Source: Nymphalis io (Eukaryota > Arthropoda > Insecta > Lepidoptera > Nymphalidae). Taken from it: a DNA stretch of 64,000 bases. Position numbers and translations under genes: made by a program. The notes below the pieces were generated by a model that searched no databases, had not been told where the DNA came from, and was given only the letters and a program-made list of their open reading frames with translations. Shown here piece by piece: positions 25,016-37,000 of this stretch; the stretch's first letter is position 1; each line of letters opens with the position of its first letter. The stretch covers positions 9,739,001-9,803,000 of the forward strand of contig NC_065888.1 in assembly GCF_905147045.1 (NCBI RefSeq). Reading direction: 5' to 3'.

Positions 25016-25345
25016 CAAAACTCTGAAATGTTACTTAGATATTCTTGAAAAAAAATTAATAGCTTTTTACAATTACAATTATACTAGGGCTATATTTATA
25101 ACCGTTTACGACAGCGAGTAAATAACGATAGAATTGTCTTTAGAAAAAAAAATACAAACTACCCCTACAAACTATAAAAGGAGGATAAAAAGAGCAACTA
25201 CAACCGATTAAAAATTATTAATATATTAAATAAATTAAAGATAAACATGGCATTCAATGCTTTCATTAATTTTATCATCAACATCTAAATTAATTTTAAG
25301 TATTTTAGTATTTTAGTAAAATACTCTAAATATATTCCGCAGGTT

Positions 25346-25585
25346 CAGTAACAGTAACAGCCTGTTAATGTCCCATTGCTGGACTAAGGCCTCCTCTCCC
25401 TTTTTGGGGAGAAGGTTTGGAGCTTATTCCACCACGCTGCTCCAATGCGGGTTGGTGGAATACACATGTGGCAGAATTTCGATGAAATTAGACACATGCA
25501 GGTTTCCTCACGATGTTTTCTTTCACCGAAAAGCACGAGATGAATTATAAACAGAAATTAAGCACATGAAAATTCAGAGGTGCTT
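25346..25585 (-). mobile_element. SINE family 1, 5'-truncated copy
   Basis: It matches the other copies from the 3' tail (CAGTAACAGCCTGTTAATGTCCC) through the CTCCTCTCCCTTTTTGGGGAGAAGG block to AAAATTCAGAGGTGCTT, where homology stops. The tRNA head is absent. Confidence 0.88.
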
Positions 25586-25589
25586 TAAA

Positions 25590-27628
25590 TAAATAATATT
25601 ATGTACGTAAACATTTTAAGCGAAATGTCAAGATTTTGCACAGTTAATTAATCGAGTCATTAGTAAACTAGTTTCCATTGAATTTATTAATTTAAATTAA
25701 AATCTAATTACATTAGATTATAGAAAAAATATTATTAGGTGTATCTCATGTCAATTTAAATAAAATAGTATTCTAATAAAAAATATAACATCATAAAATT
25801 CTCTTAAGTATAAAATGTACTTTTTATTTAAAAATAATGTATTTAATGTATAAGCACTAAAAACTGCTTATCTAGCTGTTTGTTATATAATTTTCTATAT
25901 TTCGTTCGTATTGGTCTAGTTCTATAATTTTTGTGATTCTGTTATTTTGTTTCTATGCGCTTTCACGTCTTAGCTACTCAACCTATTTTCATGAAACTTA
26001 GCATACACCTTCCGCCTTGTCAAGTACAGAAAAGGAAATAGGATACCTGCCTCGCACATGGCGAAACCGTGGGGGGAAACTAGTACAAACATAAAAGATT
26101 ACAAGTGTAAAAGAAAATTTTATGATGCTTGAAATGCATTTCCTTCAATGAGTTATGGAAATGATACCGAAATTATATTTCGGATATGTTAGACGTTATT
26201 AAAATAAAAAAAGATCGTTTCTAATTAAATTAATTTAAAACAAGAAGGAAAATTTAAATGATTGCTGTTTTTTATTAAGAAATTTCTATCCATTTCAAAT
26301 ACTCGACGTCCATGAATTTATCACTTAAATACGGGAGAACTAAAGTTAAGCAGTTGAAGCCAGTTAGGTACTATTCTCGCTGTATGTAATAGCTTAGAAA
26401 CAAGCGCTAACAAAATTTTACCTAACAAAGCGGTCCAAGTTCAACGGGCATTACGTGGCGTAACAGTTTTCCATTCAATGTTAATGCCAACCGCTTCATA
26501 AAATACCGTCTCCATAATTCAATACCATCTCCCTAGTTCATAATATCGACAGAACTGTTTCTCTTACGTCATGGGTAATTTATTGTGTCTAGAATTTATT
26601 TACAGTTAATGATGCAAGAACACATAATTGTCATTGTGTCAATGTTAACATTACATTACATTTAATGGCTTATATACAATTTAGGGACTGTACTTTAGGA
26701 GTATATCGTCGCTTGTAAAATGTTTTAAATATTATTAAATAGCAAATCTTAAATATTATGTACGTTTGTTTTGTAAAAATGTTTTTAATCGTAAAGTATA
26801 ATTTAAGGTTTTTTTTTAATTCTATATACAAGGACAGTCCTTAAACGTCTAATACTGAACCATATTTACACGTGATTTCACATGCTGCTTCGCTAAGAAC
26901 TGTACAACTACATAAGGCAGAATTTCCTGCAGGCTTGCTCAAATTTTTTTTCCTTTACTATCAACTAAAATATTTATTTTAAAAAAATCAATACATGCAG
27001 GTTTGCTAAATGCATTTATCAATAATTAAGAGCCGAATTATAAACAGAAAATAGGCACATAAAATTCAGTGGCCTTAGGACTAGATTTCAAAATGCTATT
27101 TTAGATTTATATACGTGTTCTACACATTACCGTATTCTATATTTGTGTCAAATAATCGTAATTAAAACAAACTCTTAAGTTGAAATAATACCAATAAAAA
27201 TATTTACCTTCTTAAAATTATTCGGTCCCTTTTATTTGCAAACAAATTAAAAAACTTAAGAATTTCTCTTGCAAAGGTCGATGATAAGAGAAGCCCGGCG
27301 GTTGGGAACTTATTTTCTTTCAATATTGAATTGGACATTTGAATGGCACCGCGTGATTAAACATTAAATTAAACCTTTTGATAAAATGATACTTTTAAGA
27401 TTGAATGAAAGACGCATTGCATGAGATACTATACTAATGGCATTTTAGTATTTGTTTTAGAAATTACGTTGACTAAAACGATATAAGCTGATGTTCCTGG
27501 AATGCTTGTAATAAAAACAATAAATTCATGCAATTTAGAACTATTATATGCTATTAGTCTTATGTTACATACCGAGTCTATAATAATTATTATTCAAATA
27601 ATAATTATTTTTTATTGCTTTAAATTTT
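25590..27628. other. AT-rich intron or spacer with one repeat-like patch
   Basis: At about 25965-26095 the phrases ATTTTCATGAAACTTAGCATACACC and GCGAAACCGTGGGGGGAAACTAG resemble a common lepidopteran repeat. Near 26925-27085 a weak trace of SINE family 1 (GCAGAATTTCC, CATGCAGGTTTGC, ATAAACAGAAAATAGGCACATAAAATTCAGTGG) can be followed. No gene is seen. Confidence 0.45.
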
Positions 27629-27629
27629 G

Positions 27630-30055
27630 CAAATCATCATCATCATCAACAGCCAATCGTTGTCCACTGCTGAACATAGGCCTCTCCCAAGGTGCGCCAA
27701 AGCTCCCTGTCCTCCGCCTTCCGCATCCAGTTGGTGCCCGCCACCTTCTTAAGGTCGTCGGTCCACCTGGCTGGAGGGCGCCCTACGCTGCGCTTGCCGA
27801 TTCGCGGTCTCCACTCTAGGACTCGTCTGCTCCAACGGCCATCGGTCCTACGACATACGTGACCAGCCCACTGCCACTTCAGCCTGCTAATTTTGCAAGC
27901 TATGTCGGTGACTCCGGTTTTTTTCCGGATAATCTCATTTCTGATCTTATCCTTCAAAGATACTCCGAGCATAGCTCGCTCCATAGCACGCTGAGCGACT
28001 TTGAATTTGTGGACTAGTCCCGCAGTTAGTGTCCACGTTTCGGCACCGTATGTCATGGCAGGTAAGACGCATTGGTTGAAGACTTTCGTCTTCAAACATT
28101 GCGGTATAGACGACTTGAGGACTTGACGAAGGTTGCCAAATGCTGCCCATCCCAAGCGAATTCTTCGATCGGCTTCCTTCTCGAAGTTGTTCCTACCGAC
28201 TTGTATTATCTGTCCTAGGTAGGTATATTCACTAACAACTTCGAGAGGTTTCCCCTCGACGTATATCGGTCCCGGCACGACATGCCTATTGAACATGACC
28301 TTGGTCTTGTCCAAGTTCATACTGAGACCGACACACCGGGAAGACTCGCCTAGGCTACGCAGCATTTCGGTGAGTTGTTCCAGCGACTCTGCTATGATGA
28401 CGATATCGTCGGCAAATCGAAGGTGTGAGATATACTCGCCGTTTACATTGACTCCATACCTAGTCCAATCCAGCGTTTTGAAAACGTCTTCCAACGCGTT
28501 GGTGAACAGTTTCGGGGATATTACATCCCCCTGTCTCACCCCTCTGCGCAGTTGGATCGCCTTCGTCTTACAGTCCTGGATGTGGACAGTCATTGTAGCG
28601 GCGTTGTACAGACATCACAGTACCTCGACATATCTCCAATCGATATGACATCTCTGCAATGAGTCGAGCACTGCCCAGGTTTCGATGGAGTCGAAGGCTT
28701 TCTCGTAGTCCACAAATGCCATACACAGCGGCTGATTGTACTCTTCGGTCTTCTGCACAATCTGCCGAACAGTATGGATGTGATCCACGGTGCTGTAGCC
28801 TGATCGAAAGCCGGCTTGCTCTGGGGGCTGGAACTCGTCAAGTCGTCTGGCGAGACGGTTCGTGACGACTCTTGAGAACAGCTTATACACGTGACTCAGG
28901 AGGGAGATTGGTCTGTAGTTTTTCAAGAGGGTTTTATCACCTTTCTTGAAAAACAGTACCACCTCACTCCCGCTCCACGTTTCCGGGGTCTTGCCATGTT
29001 GGATGGCGGAATTAAAGAGGCTTGCTAGCTCTTTCAAGACCGGAGTCCCGCCTGCCTTAAGCAACTCTGTTGTGATTCCGTCATCTCCCGGAGCTTTGTT
29101 GTTTTTAAGCTGTTCTAGAGCCGCCCTAATCTCGCCTTGGTCAACGACCGGGAGCTCCTCGGAGTAATGGCGCATAAGAGGGGCGCGCTGGTCATCAATA
29201 CTGATTCCCACGGGTTTATCCGATCTTGAAGAGAACAACTGCCCATAAAACCTCTCTACTTCTCCGACAATCTCAGGCCTAGAGGTAACGACCCCACCAT
29301 TTTCAGTTTTAAGTTTTGTCAGACGCGGCCTCCCAAACTTGCGAGCGAACACTTTCGATCCCCGATTTTGCTCAATCGCAGCCTTGATGGCACGGGTATT
29401 GGAGCGTCGGAGATCGCGTCGCGTCAGCGTTTTTATTGTTCGGTTTAAGGCCTTATCTGACAAAAACGATGGTAGTTCTCGTCGTTTTCTCATGAGCTCG
29501 AGTGTCTCAGCAGAGAGTTTTGGTGCGTTGTCTCTTCTCTGTGGCGGAAAACACTTGCGGGATGTGTTTTGCAGTATTTTGACCAGCGTGTCGGTTCTCT
29601 CATCAATGCTGCTTATGGTTTCCAACGCGGTGAATTGATTTTGAAGTTCCATTTGGAACTTTTCGGAGCCTTGAGCAGCTTGGAGCATGGTAGGTCGGAG
29701 AGTAGACCTCATCATTCTCGATCTTTCGGCTTTTAAGTTGATATTTAGAGTGCCTCGAACCAAGCGGTGATCACTTCCGGTATTAAACCTGTTGATCACT
29801 GAAACATCTCTAAATATGTGCCTTTTATTCGAAATGATAAAGTCTATCTCGTTCCTTGTCACGTTATCGGGGCTTCGCCAGGTCCACCTCCTCTGAGGCT
29901 TCTTTTGAAAGAAAGAATTCATCAAAAAAAGCCCCTGCGCTTCGAGAAAGTTTACCAGCATTTGCCCCCTGTGATTTCTGCAGCCCAAGCCGTAAGGTCC
30001 GACTTTCGATTCACCGCTATCTTGTATAAAAGATACGTACTGTGTCACTCATTTA
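27630..30055 (-). mobile_element. RTE-like LINE, second copy, one in-frame stop
   Basis: Read on the minus strand, it is open from about 30048 to 28618 and, after one TGA at 28617-28615, open again to 27646. The two halves are in the same frame, so a single nonsense codon separates them. At that place the copy at 3.6 kb has Lys within VLKCLYENAT. The protein starts in the second half of the APE endonuclease (NEIDFIISNKR, SDHRLVRGTL) and then has the full RT: NYRPISLLSH, AFVDYEKAFDS, QGDVISPKLF, LRFADDIVII, and the SVGRPPARWTDDL tail. The 3' end is followed by (ATC)n at 27635-27649. Both the missing front half and the tail are normal for target-primed insertion. It differs from the 3.6-kb copy at many residues, so the two are separate subfamilies rather than a recent pair. 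Confidence 0.93.
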
Positions 30056-30261
30056 ATAGAGGCGTTCCAATCTTGAAAACGGATATACTTACGAGGAACA
30101 TAATTATTAATTATAATAAATGTAAGAAGATTTGTGTGACATTGAAATCTAGTTCAGAAAACTGGAACGCACTACAAGATAAGTAAATTTAAATTACGCA
30201 TTAAATTATTGAACAGATATTTTATGAATGTGTTTAATTAGATTAGACAAAAAGTAACTGA

Positions 30262-30460
30262 TGATGATAATGTTGGTCACGGCGGCTAAGCCAACTGCGA
30301 ATGATATATTATAGTGCACACGTGTGTGCGCAAACACAGATGCACTCTATTGCCTGACACAATACGATGGGGCGGCAAATCCGACACGACCAGAAACAGT
30401 TCAATCGCAGGATCAACGGCTTTACGTGTTAAATAACTATTGAGTGTCTTGCTGGTTTTC
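30262..30460 (-). mobile_element. SINE family 2, 5'-truncated copy
   Basis: It runs from GGTCACGGCGGCTAAGCCAACTGCG through TATTATAGTGCACACGTGTGTGCGCAAACACAG and GACGATGGGGCGGCAAATCCGACACGACC-like sequence to ATCAACGGCTTTACGTG, all in the order of the other minus copies. The tRNA head is missing. Confidence 0.8.
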
Positions 30461-30469
30461 TAAATAGAA

Positions 30470-31845
30470 TCTACATTCAGAAAAGATAATAGTTCTACAT
30501 TTAATTTCTTGTTAATTAGTTCTATAGTGCTTGTAAAAGCGTCCTGGAATAAAGTTTATATTAATAGGTTTATTTGTATTGCTATTTCACAAAGACAATT
30601 AATTATTTTATATTTTAGTTTATCTAACTCTTTTACAAAGCGACAAATAATCAAGAAGCATAGCATCAGACATGAAAATCTGACGTTATTATTTTAACAT
30701 TAAGAGAAGCGATTTATACGAGATTATCTATTGTAATATGTATCATTCAAGTTTTCCTTAAGTAAACCTTAGATATATATGACACGTTCAAAGGCAATTT
30801 AATTGAATGCAAATCAATACTCTTATTATTAAAGTATTTTACAATATATTACGCATAAAAATACTTACGATAATTTATTTATTTACATTATTAATCTAAT
30901 CGCTTTAGTTGCATCTGTATCGGACATAATAGCTCGCGTGTGACTCACCGGATGAAATATAATTAACCGGTTTTTTAATTGTCATATATTGTAGGCTATA
31001 ACGGTATTATATTTTGTTTTACTATAGACTAAAATTTTATTACGTCTTAATTAAACAGCTATAGCCGTTTCTATGCATATTTGAATTATATTACCAAATA
31101 ACATTTTTGGCGGGACTTCTAATGACAGCACAAAAAGATATTTAGTAAGGATTCGTGATAAATAGTTAAACCCAGGCGTTCATCAACAAATCTGTAGATA
31201 AGTTAAAAATACCTAAATCCTTATGTTTTTGTTTAATTTATCACAGACTTGAAAATAATTTTAATTTCACACGCTTTAAAAAAAACAGCCAATTTCAATT
31301 TATTTAAATACTTCGTTCGAACAATGAACTGTTAATTTTATTAACTATTCTTTTTTATTTCATAATTGTAAGTTTAAAACCAGTTATATAACATGCACAT
31401 GTGTGATTATCGCGTGGATTAATTATACGCATAGAAACAGGTTCGATATCGCGTATCGATTCCAGCCTTGCCTGTAACGACTCAGGATAAGTGGCGTTGA
31501 TGTCTTTTCAATAGAAATAATAATATAAGTAACATTACTAAAACTGTGCCAACGTAATAAAAAATATTTTATTGTGCGCGAATTATATAATTTTAAGAAA
31601 TGTGTATAGTATTATTTACATATTTATTTTCTGAAAATTCTGACGTTGAGTTGGAGCTTAACTCTGCGGACGTGCTTAAAATGTAGTGAATATTTTCAAG
31701 TTCATTAGCACCATGAACTTGGATGTATATCCTCAATCACAATATTGCTTGGAATACTATTAATTGAAAAATGAATCGGAATAGATTAAAACATTTAAAT
31801 TCTACATTATTTTTTTATTTTTCTTTTTTTATACGTAAAAAAACA
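30470..31845. other. AT-rich intron
   Basis: No exon or recognised element is seen. By position it belongs to the first intron of the left-hand gene if the exon at 31851 and the coding exon at 16865 are joined. Confidence 0.4.
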
Positions 31846-31850
31846 CTCAC

Positions 31851-32000
31851 CTCAATAATGGAAGAGTTCACCAAACTCCAACCAACTGTTTAAAATAGGT
31901 TTAACAAACACAGATCACTAACGAGTTCGTTTGTTTGTTCATAAAAATATTTGTGTGCCAGTTAGATCAGTATACGATCGTTTCGTGTTTGAAACGCGTC
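31851..32000 (-). other. Probable noncoding first exon of the left-hand gene
   Basis: On the minus strand, CATTATTGAG|GTGAGTG at 31851 is a strong splice donor. The sequence upstream of it is rich in stops and has no useful long frame, so the exon should be 5'UTR. The transcription start is not resolved; it probably lies within the CpG-rich region that begins at about 31975. The next plausible exon on this strand is at 16865, some 15 kb away. The join is inferred from order and strand only. Confidence 0.5.
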
Positions 32001-32130
32001 AGACTACCGCGCGTTGTTACTGCCTCGTGGAGTGTGCGCCTGCGCAGCGCTTGAGCATTGAACTGGTGCGCCAACCCGCCCGCGGGGAGATGCACACCAC
32101 ATCATAAGTGCGGCTCGATGAGTAAAACCT
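31975..32130 (-). promoter_or_regulatory. CpG-rich promoter-like block
   Basis: In a window that is mostly AT, this block is rich in CG dinucleotides (GAAACGCGTC, CGCGCGTTG, GTGCGCCTGCGCAGCGC, CCGCCCGCGGGG). The GCGCCTGCGCA part at about 32036-32046 resembles an NRF-1 half-site pair. It lies directly upstream of the donor at 31851, which supports a promoter firing leftward. A clear TATA or Inr was not found. Confidence 0.5.
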
Positions 32131-32134
32131 CTCG

Positions 32135-34000
32135 AACATAACGGAGTCGCCTTAATACTGAGTTATAGAAAACCGCAAAAATACGGAAAATTGCGGTTAT
32201 ACCGAAGCGTGATAGTCTAATCGATCGAGCTTTAATTAAAAATATCTGCGAAACGTTATATATTGATTGCAATAATTATACACTAACTAAGCTGAACTTT
32301 ATCATGTAACTATTCCACCTTTTCTAGAAATAAAGTCAATAAAATTTTAATTCCATTTTTCGAAATTAAAAACAAACGCCTAAATTACACATTCTATGCG
32401 ATACACTAAGCTTCTAAATAAGTAAACCAATGGAATAGGTTACAGAATAGAGTTAGTTAATAGTCGAGTATTACGGTTTGAAGGGATTGCTAGCGACATC
32501 CTGTGAGTATCCTAGACATCCGACCGGCCGTCGAACCCTGGACGCGGCCCCTAACCACTGCCCACAAGTCATGACAAAACAACTCGTCGCGTACATTATG
32601 GATAACTTTATCAACGATTACAAACCAACAAATATTTCAATAACTGTGTCCCTTGTCGTAATTTATTTAATGTATTTTTAAACAACCAATCGATATAATG
32701 AAAACAGGACTATATCTTTCTTTTCTTCGAAATTTATACGCGTCCGCTCTATGATCATGAGAGCCGTAGTCTCCCAAAATATTAAATATTCCTTGATAGA
32801 TAACCTATATGATACCGGATTGTTAAATAACACTTAACCGGAACACTTACGGCTTTTTTCAAGAATACTATACAAATAGATAAATACACATCATAATTAA
32901 AGGAAAAACCTTAACCTTTTTTTAAATGAAAAGATTCCATTTATAAGCGAGAACTTTATCCTTTGATTAATTTAATTTGCACTTATTCTATACATATCAA
33001 TATTTATATTGCCAACAGTTTCATAAAGTTAAGAATAACCTTAATATTATCTTAGTTAATAAAGATCATTTCTTCCTCACTGATTTCGATTACGCTAGCC
33101 ATTCGGAACGGTGACTTGCCAAATGCACAAGAGAATAATAGTGCAGAAAAGTGCTTAAACACAAGTGCACTTATCCCCTTACATTATTTCCTCTTTACAC
33201 TATTTCCTCTATCTCTAACATAACGCTGCATTACTGCAATCAGACACAAACGGAAGGAGTTTATGCCCAGAACCAACTGCTATGACTGCTGTGGGGAATT
33301 TCTTGACAGAAACTTTTTTATTGGCGGTACGACAATAGCCACCACATCAACGAGGCACATAAAGTAATGTTGCTTATATATACATAATTAGGTATTTAAA
33401 AAAAATATTCAAAACGCAAACAAATTAAACTAAAATTTAATACATTTATTTTGCAAAAATAAACTAATGACTTACTTAATTGAAATGAAAACATACAACG
33501 ATGATACAGTTTGTTTTAGTCTTGTTTTTGTTAAAATCGGTCATTATTTTATGTAAAGTACAACCAATACAAAAAAAACTAGGAACTAAAATTGAGCATA
33601 ATATATCTTATAAAACTACATAATTAATAATAAACAAAAACAAAAAAGCCTTTAAGTTAAGCTTTAAATTTCAATTGTTCAATTAACTAAGTGAAATTGA
33701 ATGAAAAATTCAATTTAAAGGCCTAATAAATATAATTTTACAACATATCCGTCAATTTGGATCTGTGGGGCATTTCTGTAAGAAACTCGAAACACGACGT
33801 AGAACTCGATTATGAAATCAGTATGCAACATTGACGGAAATAATTTATTACATGTACATGATACACGTATCAAAACAGTGTATCACCGTCAAATATTTTA
33901 ATATCGAATCGGGCATCGAGTGTCAAATTTGTTTCTTACAAAATAGCTTTACAGTTCAATACAGGGTAACAAGACCGTGCCAAAATGTAAAAACACGTAT
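32135..34000. other. Spacer between the left-hand promoter and the 251-residue gene
   Basis: A diverged SINE-like trace lies at about 33090-33345 (AGTGCAGAAAAGTGCTTAAACACAAGTGCACTTATCCCCTTAC, ACAGAAAC). The stretch 32478-32580 is GC-richer and has an open frame of 67 codons, but no splice sites or motif. No gene is called. Confidence 0.4.
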
Positions 34001-34062
34001 TTAATTTATTAGTCGTTTCCCCGTATTTAACTTACGTACTTACAGTAAGTGAGGTATTGTTG

Positions 34063-37000
34063 TTACTCTTGATAATGTGTCGATATGGCATCTAATATGA
34101 ATTGAAACGTGGTTGGATTCATCCAACTCAAGCCTGATGGCAACTCCGAGCTGTCAACACTTCTCGCTTTCCTCCCTACAGTGCGTTCTAAGAAATAGTC
34201 GTCGTATTCTAAACTGTAATCCGGAATTATGGGATTGAACTTTGCGTAGTAGATGGCTGACAGACACGCGTAGAGAAGCAGGGCAGCGGTGAATAGCTAA
34301 AAAAATACAATACTATTTAGTAAAATCTTGTTAGGAATTTGTTGTTAGGAATTGTGACTAACGTCTATGTCAGTTAACTTAGTGACAATCAATACGGAAG
34401 CAGTAAATCGTTAAATAAACAAAGACTAAAAATATATAATAACAATAATACAAACGCTTATAAGTTCAAATCTCTTTATCGATTTTATTAAAATACTTTA
34501 TTTGTTTTTTATACTTTTTTCAATGGAATAATTAATAGAGCAATTCGGAATAAATTAATATTCCATGTAAATAGCCAGCATTCTCTATCGAAATTATGTA
34601 ATTATTGTTAAATTATACCGTAAAGGTATTTGACCATGAGACATGAACTTGACAGATCCAATGACAGTGACGAGATGATTCTATTCATACAAAATAACAC
34701 AACTGATTTCAAATGTATTTATTTTGTTTTAGACATAGTTTAATCTTTAAAATTTAAGAGTTCAAATTACCGAGTATATGTTTTCATTTCTTCAGAAACA
34801 AAACCCTTACTCACAGAAGTCAAGCGAATGCTGACTATTCTTAGTAAGATTAGTATAAAAGTAGGTTTGAGGCGACAAATAAAATATTTTTTCACAAATA
34901 TTTTATTTGTCGCCTCAAAGATTTGAGTGGTAATTTGTTTGTAAAAGAAAGACAAAGAACGTTTTCATTGATTTTTTATCGTACTGAATGTAATTGAATT
35001 ATTTTGATAATCAAGATTTTTTTTTGGTAATAATAATAGCCTCCAGACAGATTTCGGGCACGGCGGCTAATTTCAAGAGAGATTAGCCAACTGCGCAGGA
35101 GATATTATAGTTCACAAGTGTGTGCGCAAACATAGGTGCACTCTCTACTCCCTAGCTCTCATAATCCGATGGGACGGCAACGGGAAAGAGTTCAGGCGCA
35201 GGACCAACGGCTTTACGTGCTTTCCAAAGCACGGAACACTTCCAACTTCCAGACTCCGGGCTGCTACTGAGAATTTTCTGATAGCAAAACCCAATAACTT
35301 TTTATTGATCCGACCAGGGAATCGAACCCAGGACCTCCGGGTCTGCGGCCTTATATCAAGCCACTAGACCAACGGGCAGTCAAAAGTTTTTTTCATACAA
35401 ACAATAAAACAGAAATTATTTGTTGCTTAACGTGACGTATACATTGCAATAGATTTTTTTTTTTAATTATTATGAAAATTAATTACGTATCAATGTGTGA
35501 AGATTGTTTTTTCACGATGTTATATGTTTAAAGTATGATTTATTTACTAAAAATGAGGAAAATGATAGAACTCGTATGGACACGATATAAAAAGTAAATA
35601 ATAATCGCTATCTATACTCACTTTTTATATATAGGACAGGAAAACATAGTGCGAGTTCAATACCACGACCCGCACGCGCTGAGCTTGTAACTCTCTCATA
35701 GAATCCAAGTTTTGACGAACTAATTAAAAATTATATTAACCATTCAACCAATAGGGGATTTGCTCAAAATGTAATTTCATATTACGTTATATACTTCTAT
35801 ATAAAAGTGGTTAAAAAGTAACAGCCTGTCAATGTCTCATGCTACAAAGGCATCTTTTAAAGAAGGATTAGAGCTCATTCTACCACGCTGCTCTAATGCG
35901 GATTGAAGGATGCACATTTGATATTTCATCCGACACATGAAGATTTTCTCTCAGCGTCCTTCAGCACTGAGTACGAGATGGATTGTGTGTGTGTATGTCA
36001 CATTATGTGCTGAACACAAGTTCTCTCTCTACTTCCTCACTATCATTGTCCGAGGGGACGGCAATCTAACATGACCCAATAAATATGCAAGATTATTATA
36101 AGGCATTACGTGCTTTTCAAGTCACAAGATGAATCACCGACAACTTCGTAACTCAGGAAATTGAACCCAATACCTTGGTACCTGCAGCCATACTAATCAC
36201 TAGACCGACAACGTAATGAATATACAAGTTAAATAAACTACTAACACAGGAAAAAAAAACAATATAAGACTGCGTGATGTAAGGATTTATACTGATCGAT
36301 AACAATCTTAATCCAGTCTGTTGCGAATATATAATAGAAACACGAATATACATCAATACTAAGCCGTGAAATAATTTTAAAAGATGTTCATTATAATCTC
36401 CTACGAGTTACATAAGAATTTGCAATTAAATGCCAATTTAACACTTGTCTAGTAAGATAAAAAATCAGGAAACTGTTAAAGACGAGAAGAAGAAGCACTT
36501 AAAATATGACCGTGAAAAATATATCACGCTCCCTGACAACGGTTGCATTAACTACTTGTTTCCGATATCCGAATCTCGACTTGAACAATAAATTTTATAT
36601 CAGATAATATCGTGAACTGAAGTGGATAACACAATTTCGTCAAAACGCATAAATGTTGAACGTGCAAGGTTAAATGAATTAAATACTTCCTTAGAGACCA
36701 TACAATTATAATCGTCATCAAAACTATGTCAATGTTAAAGTCATAGACTTCAACTATCCTAACTTTGGCTGTAAAACAAGCAAATTACTTTTTTTTTACT
36801 AAATAATAAATTACTTTAATAATTTTTCGGTACGATGCGCTACAATGCATTTAAGGTCGTATTTATCTTGAATGATCTTGTATTTGTCAAGAGACAATAT
36901 TGTTTCTAAAAAACTTATTACGTTACGTATTATAATAATATATTAGAAAACGTGGATCTCAACGTAACGTAAACTATCTCTTTGGTCTAATGCTGCGAAT

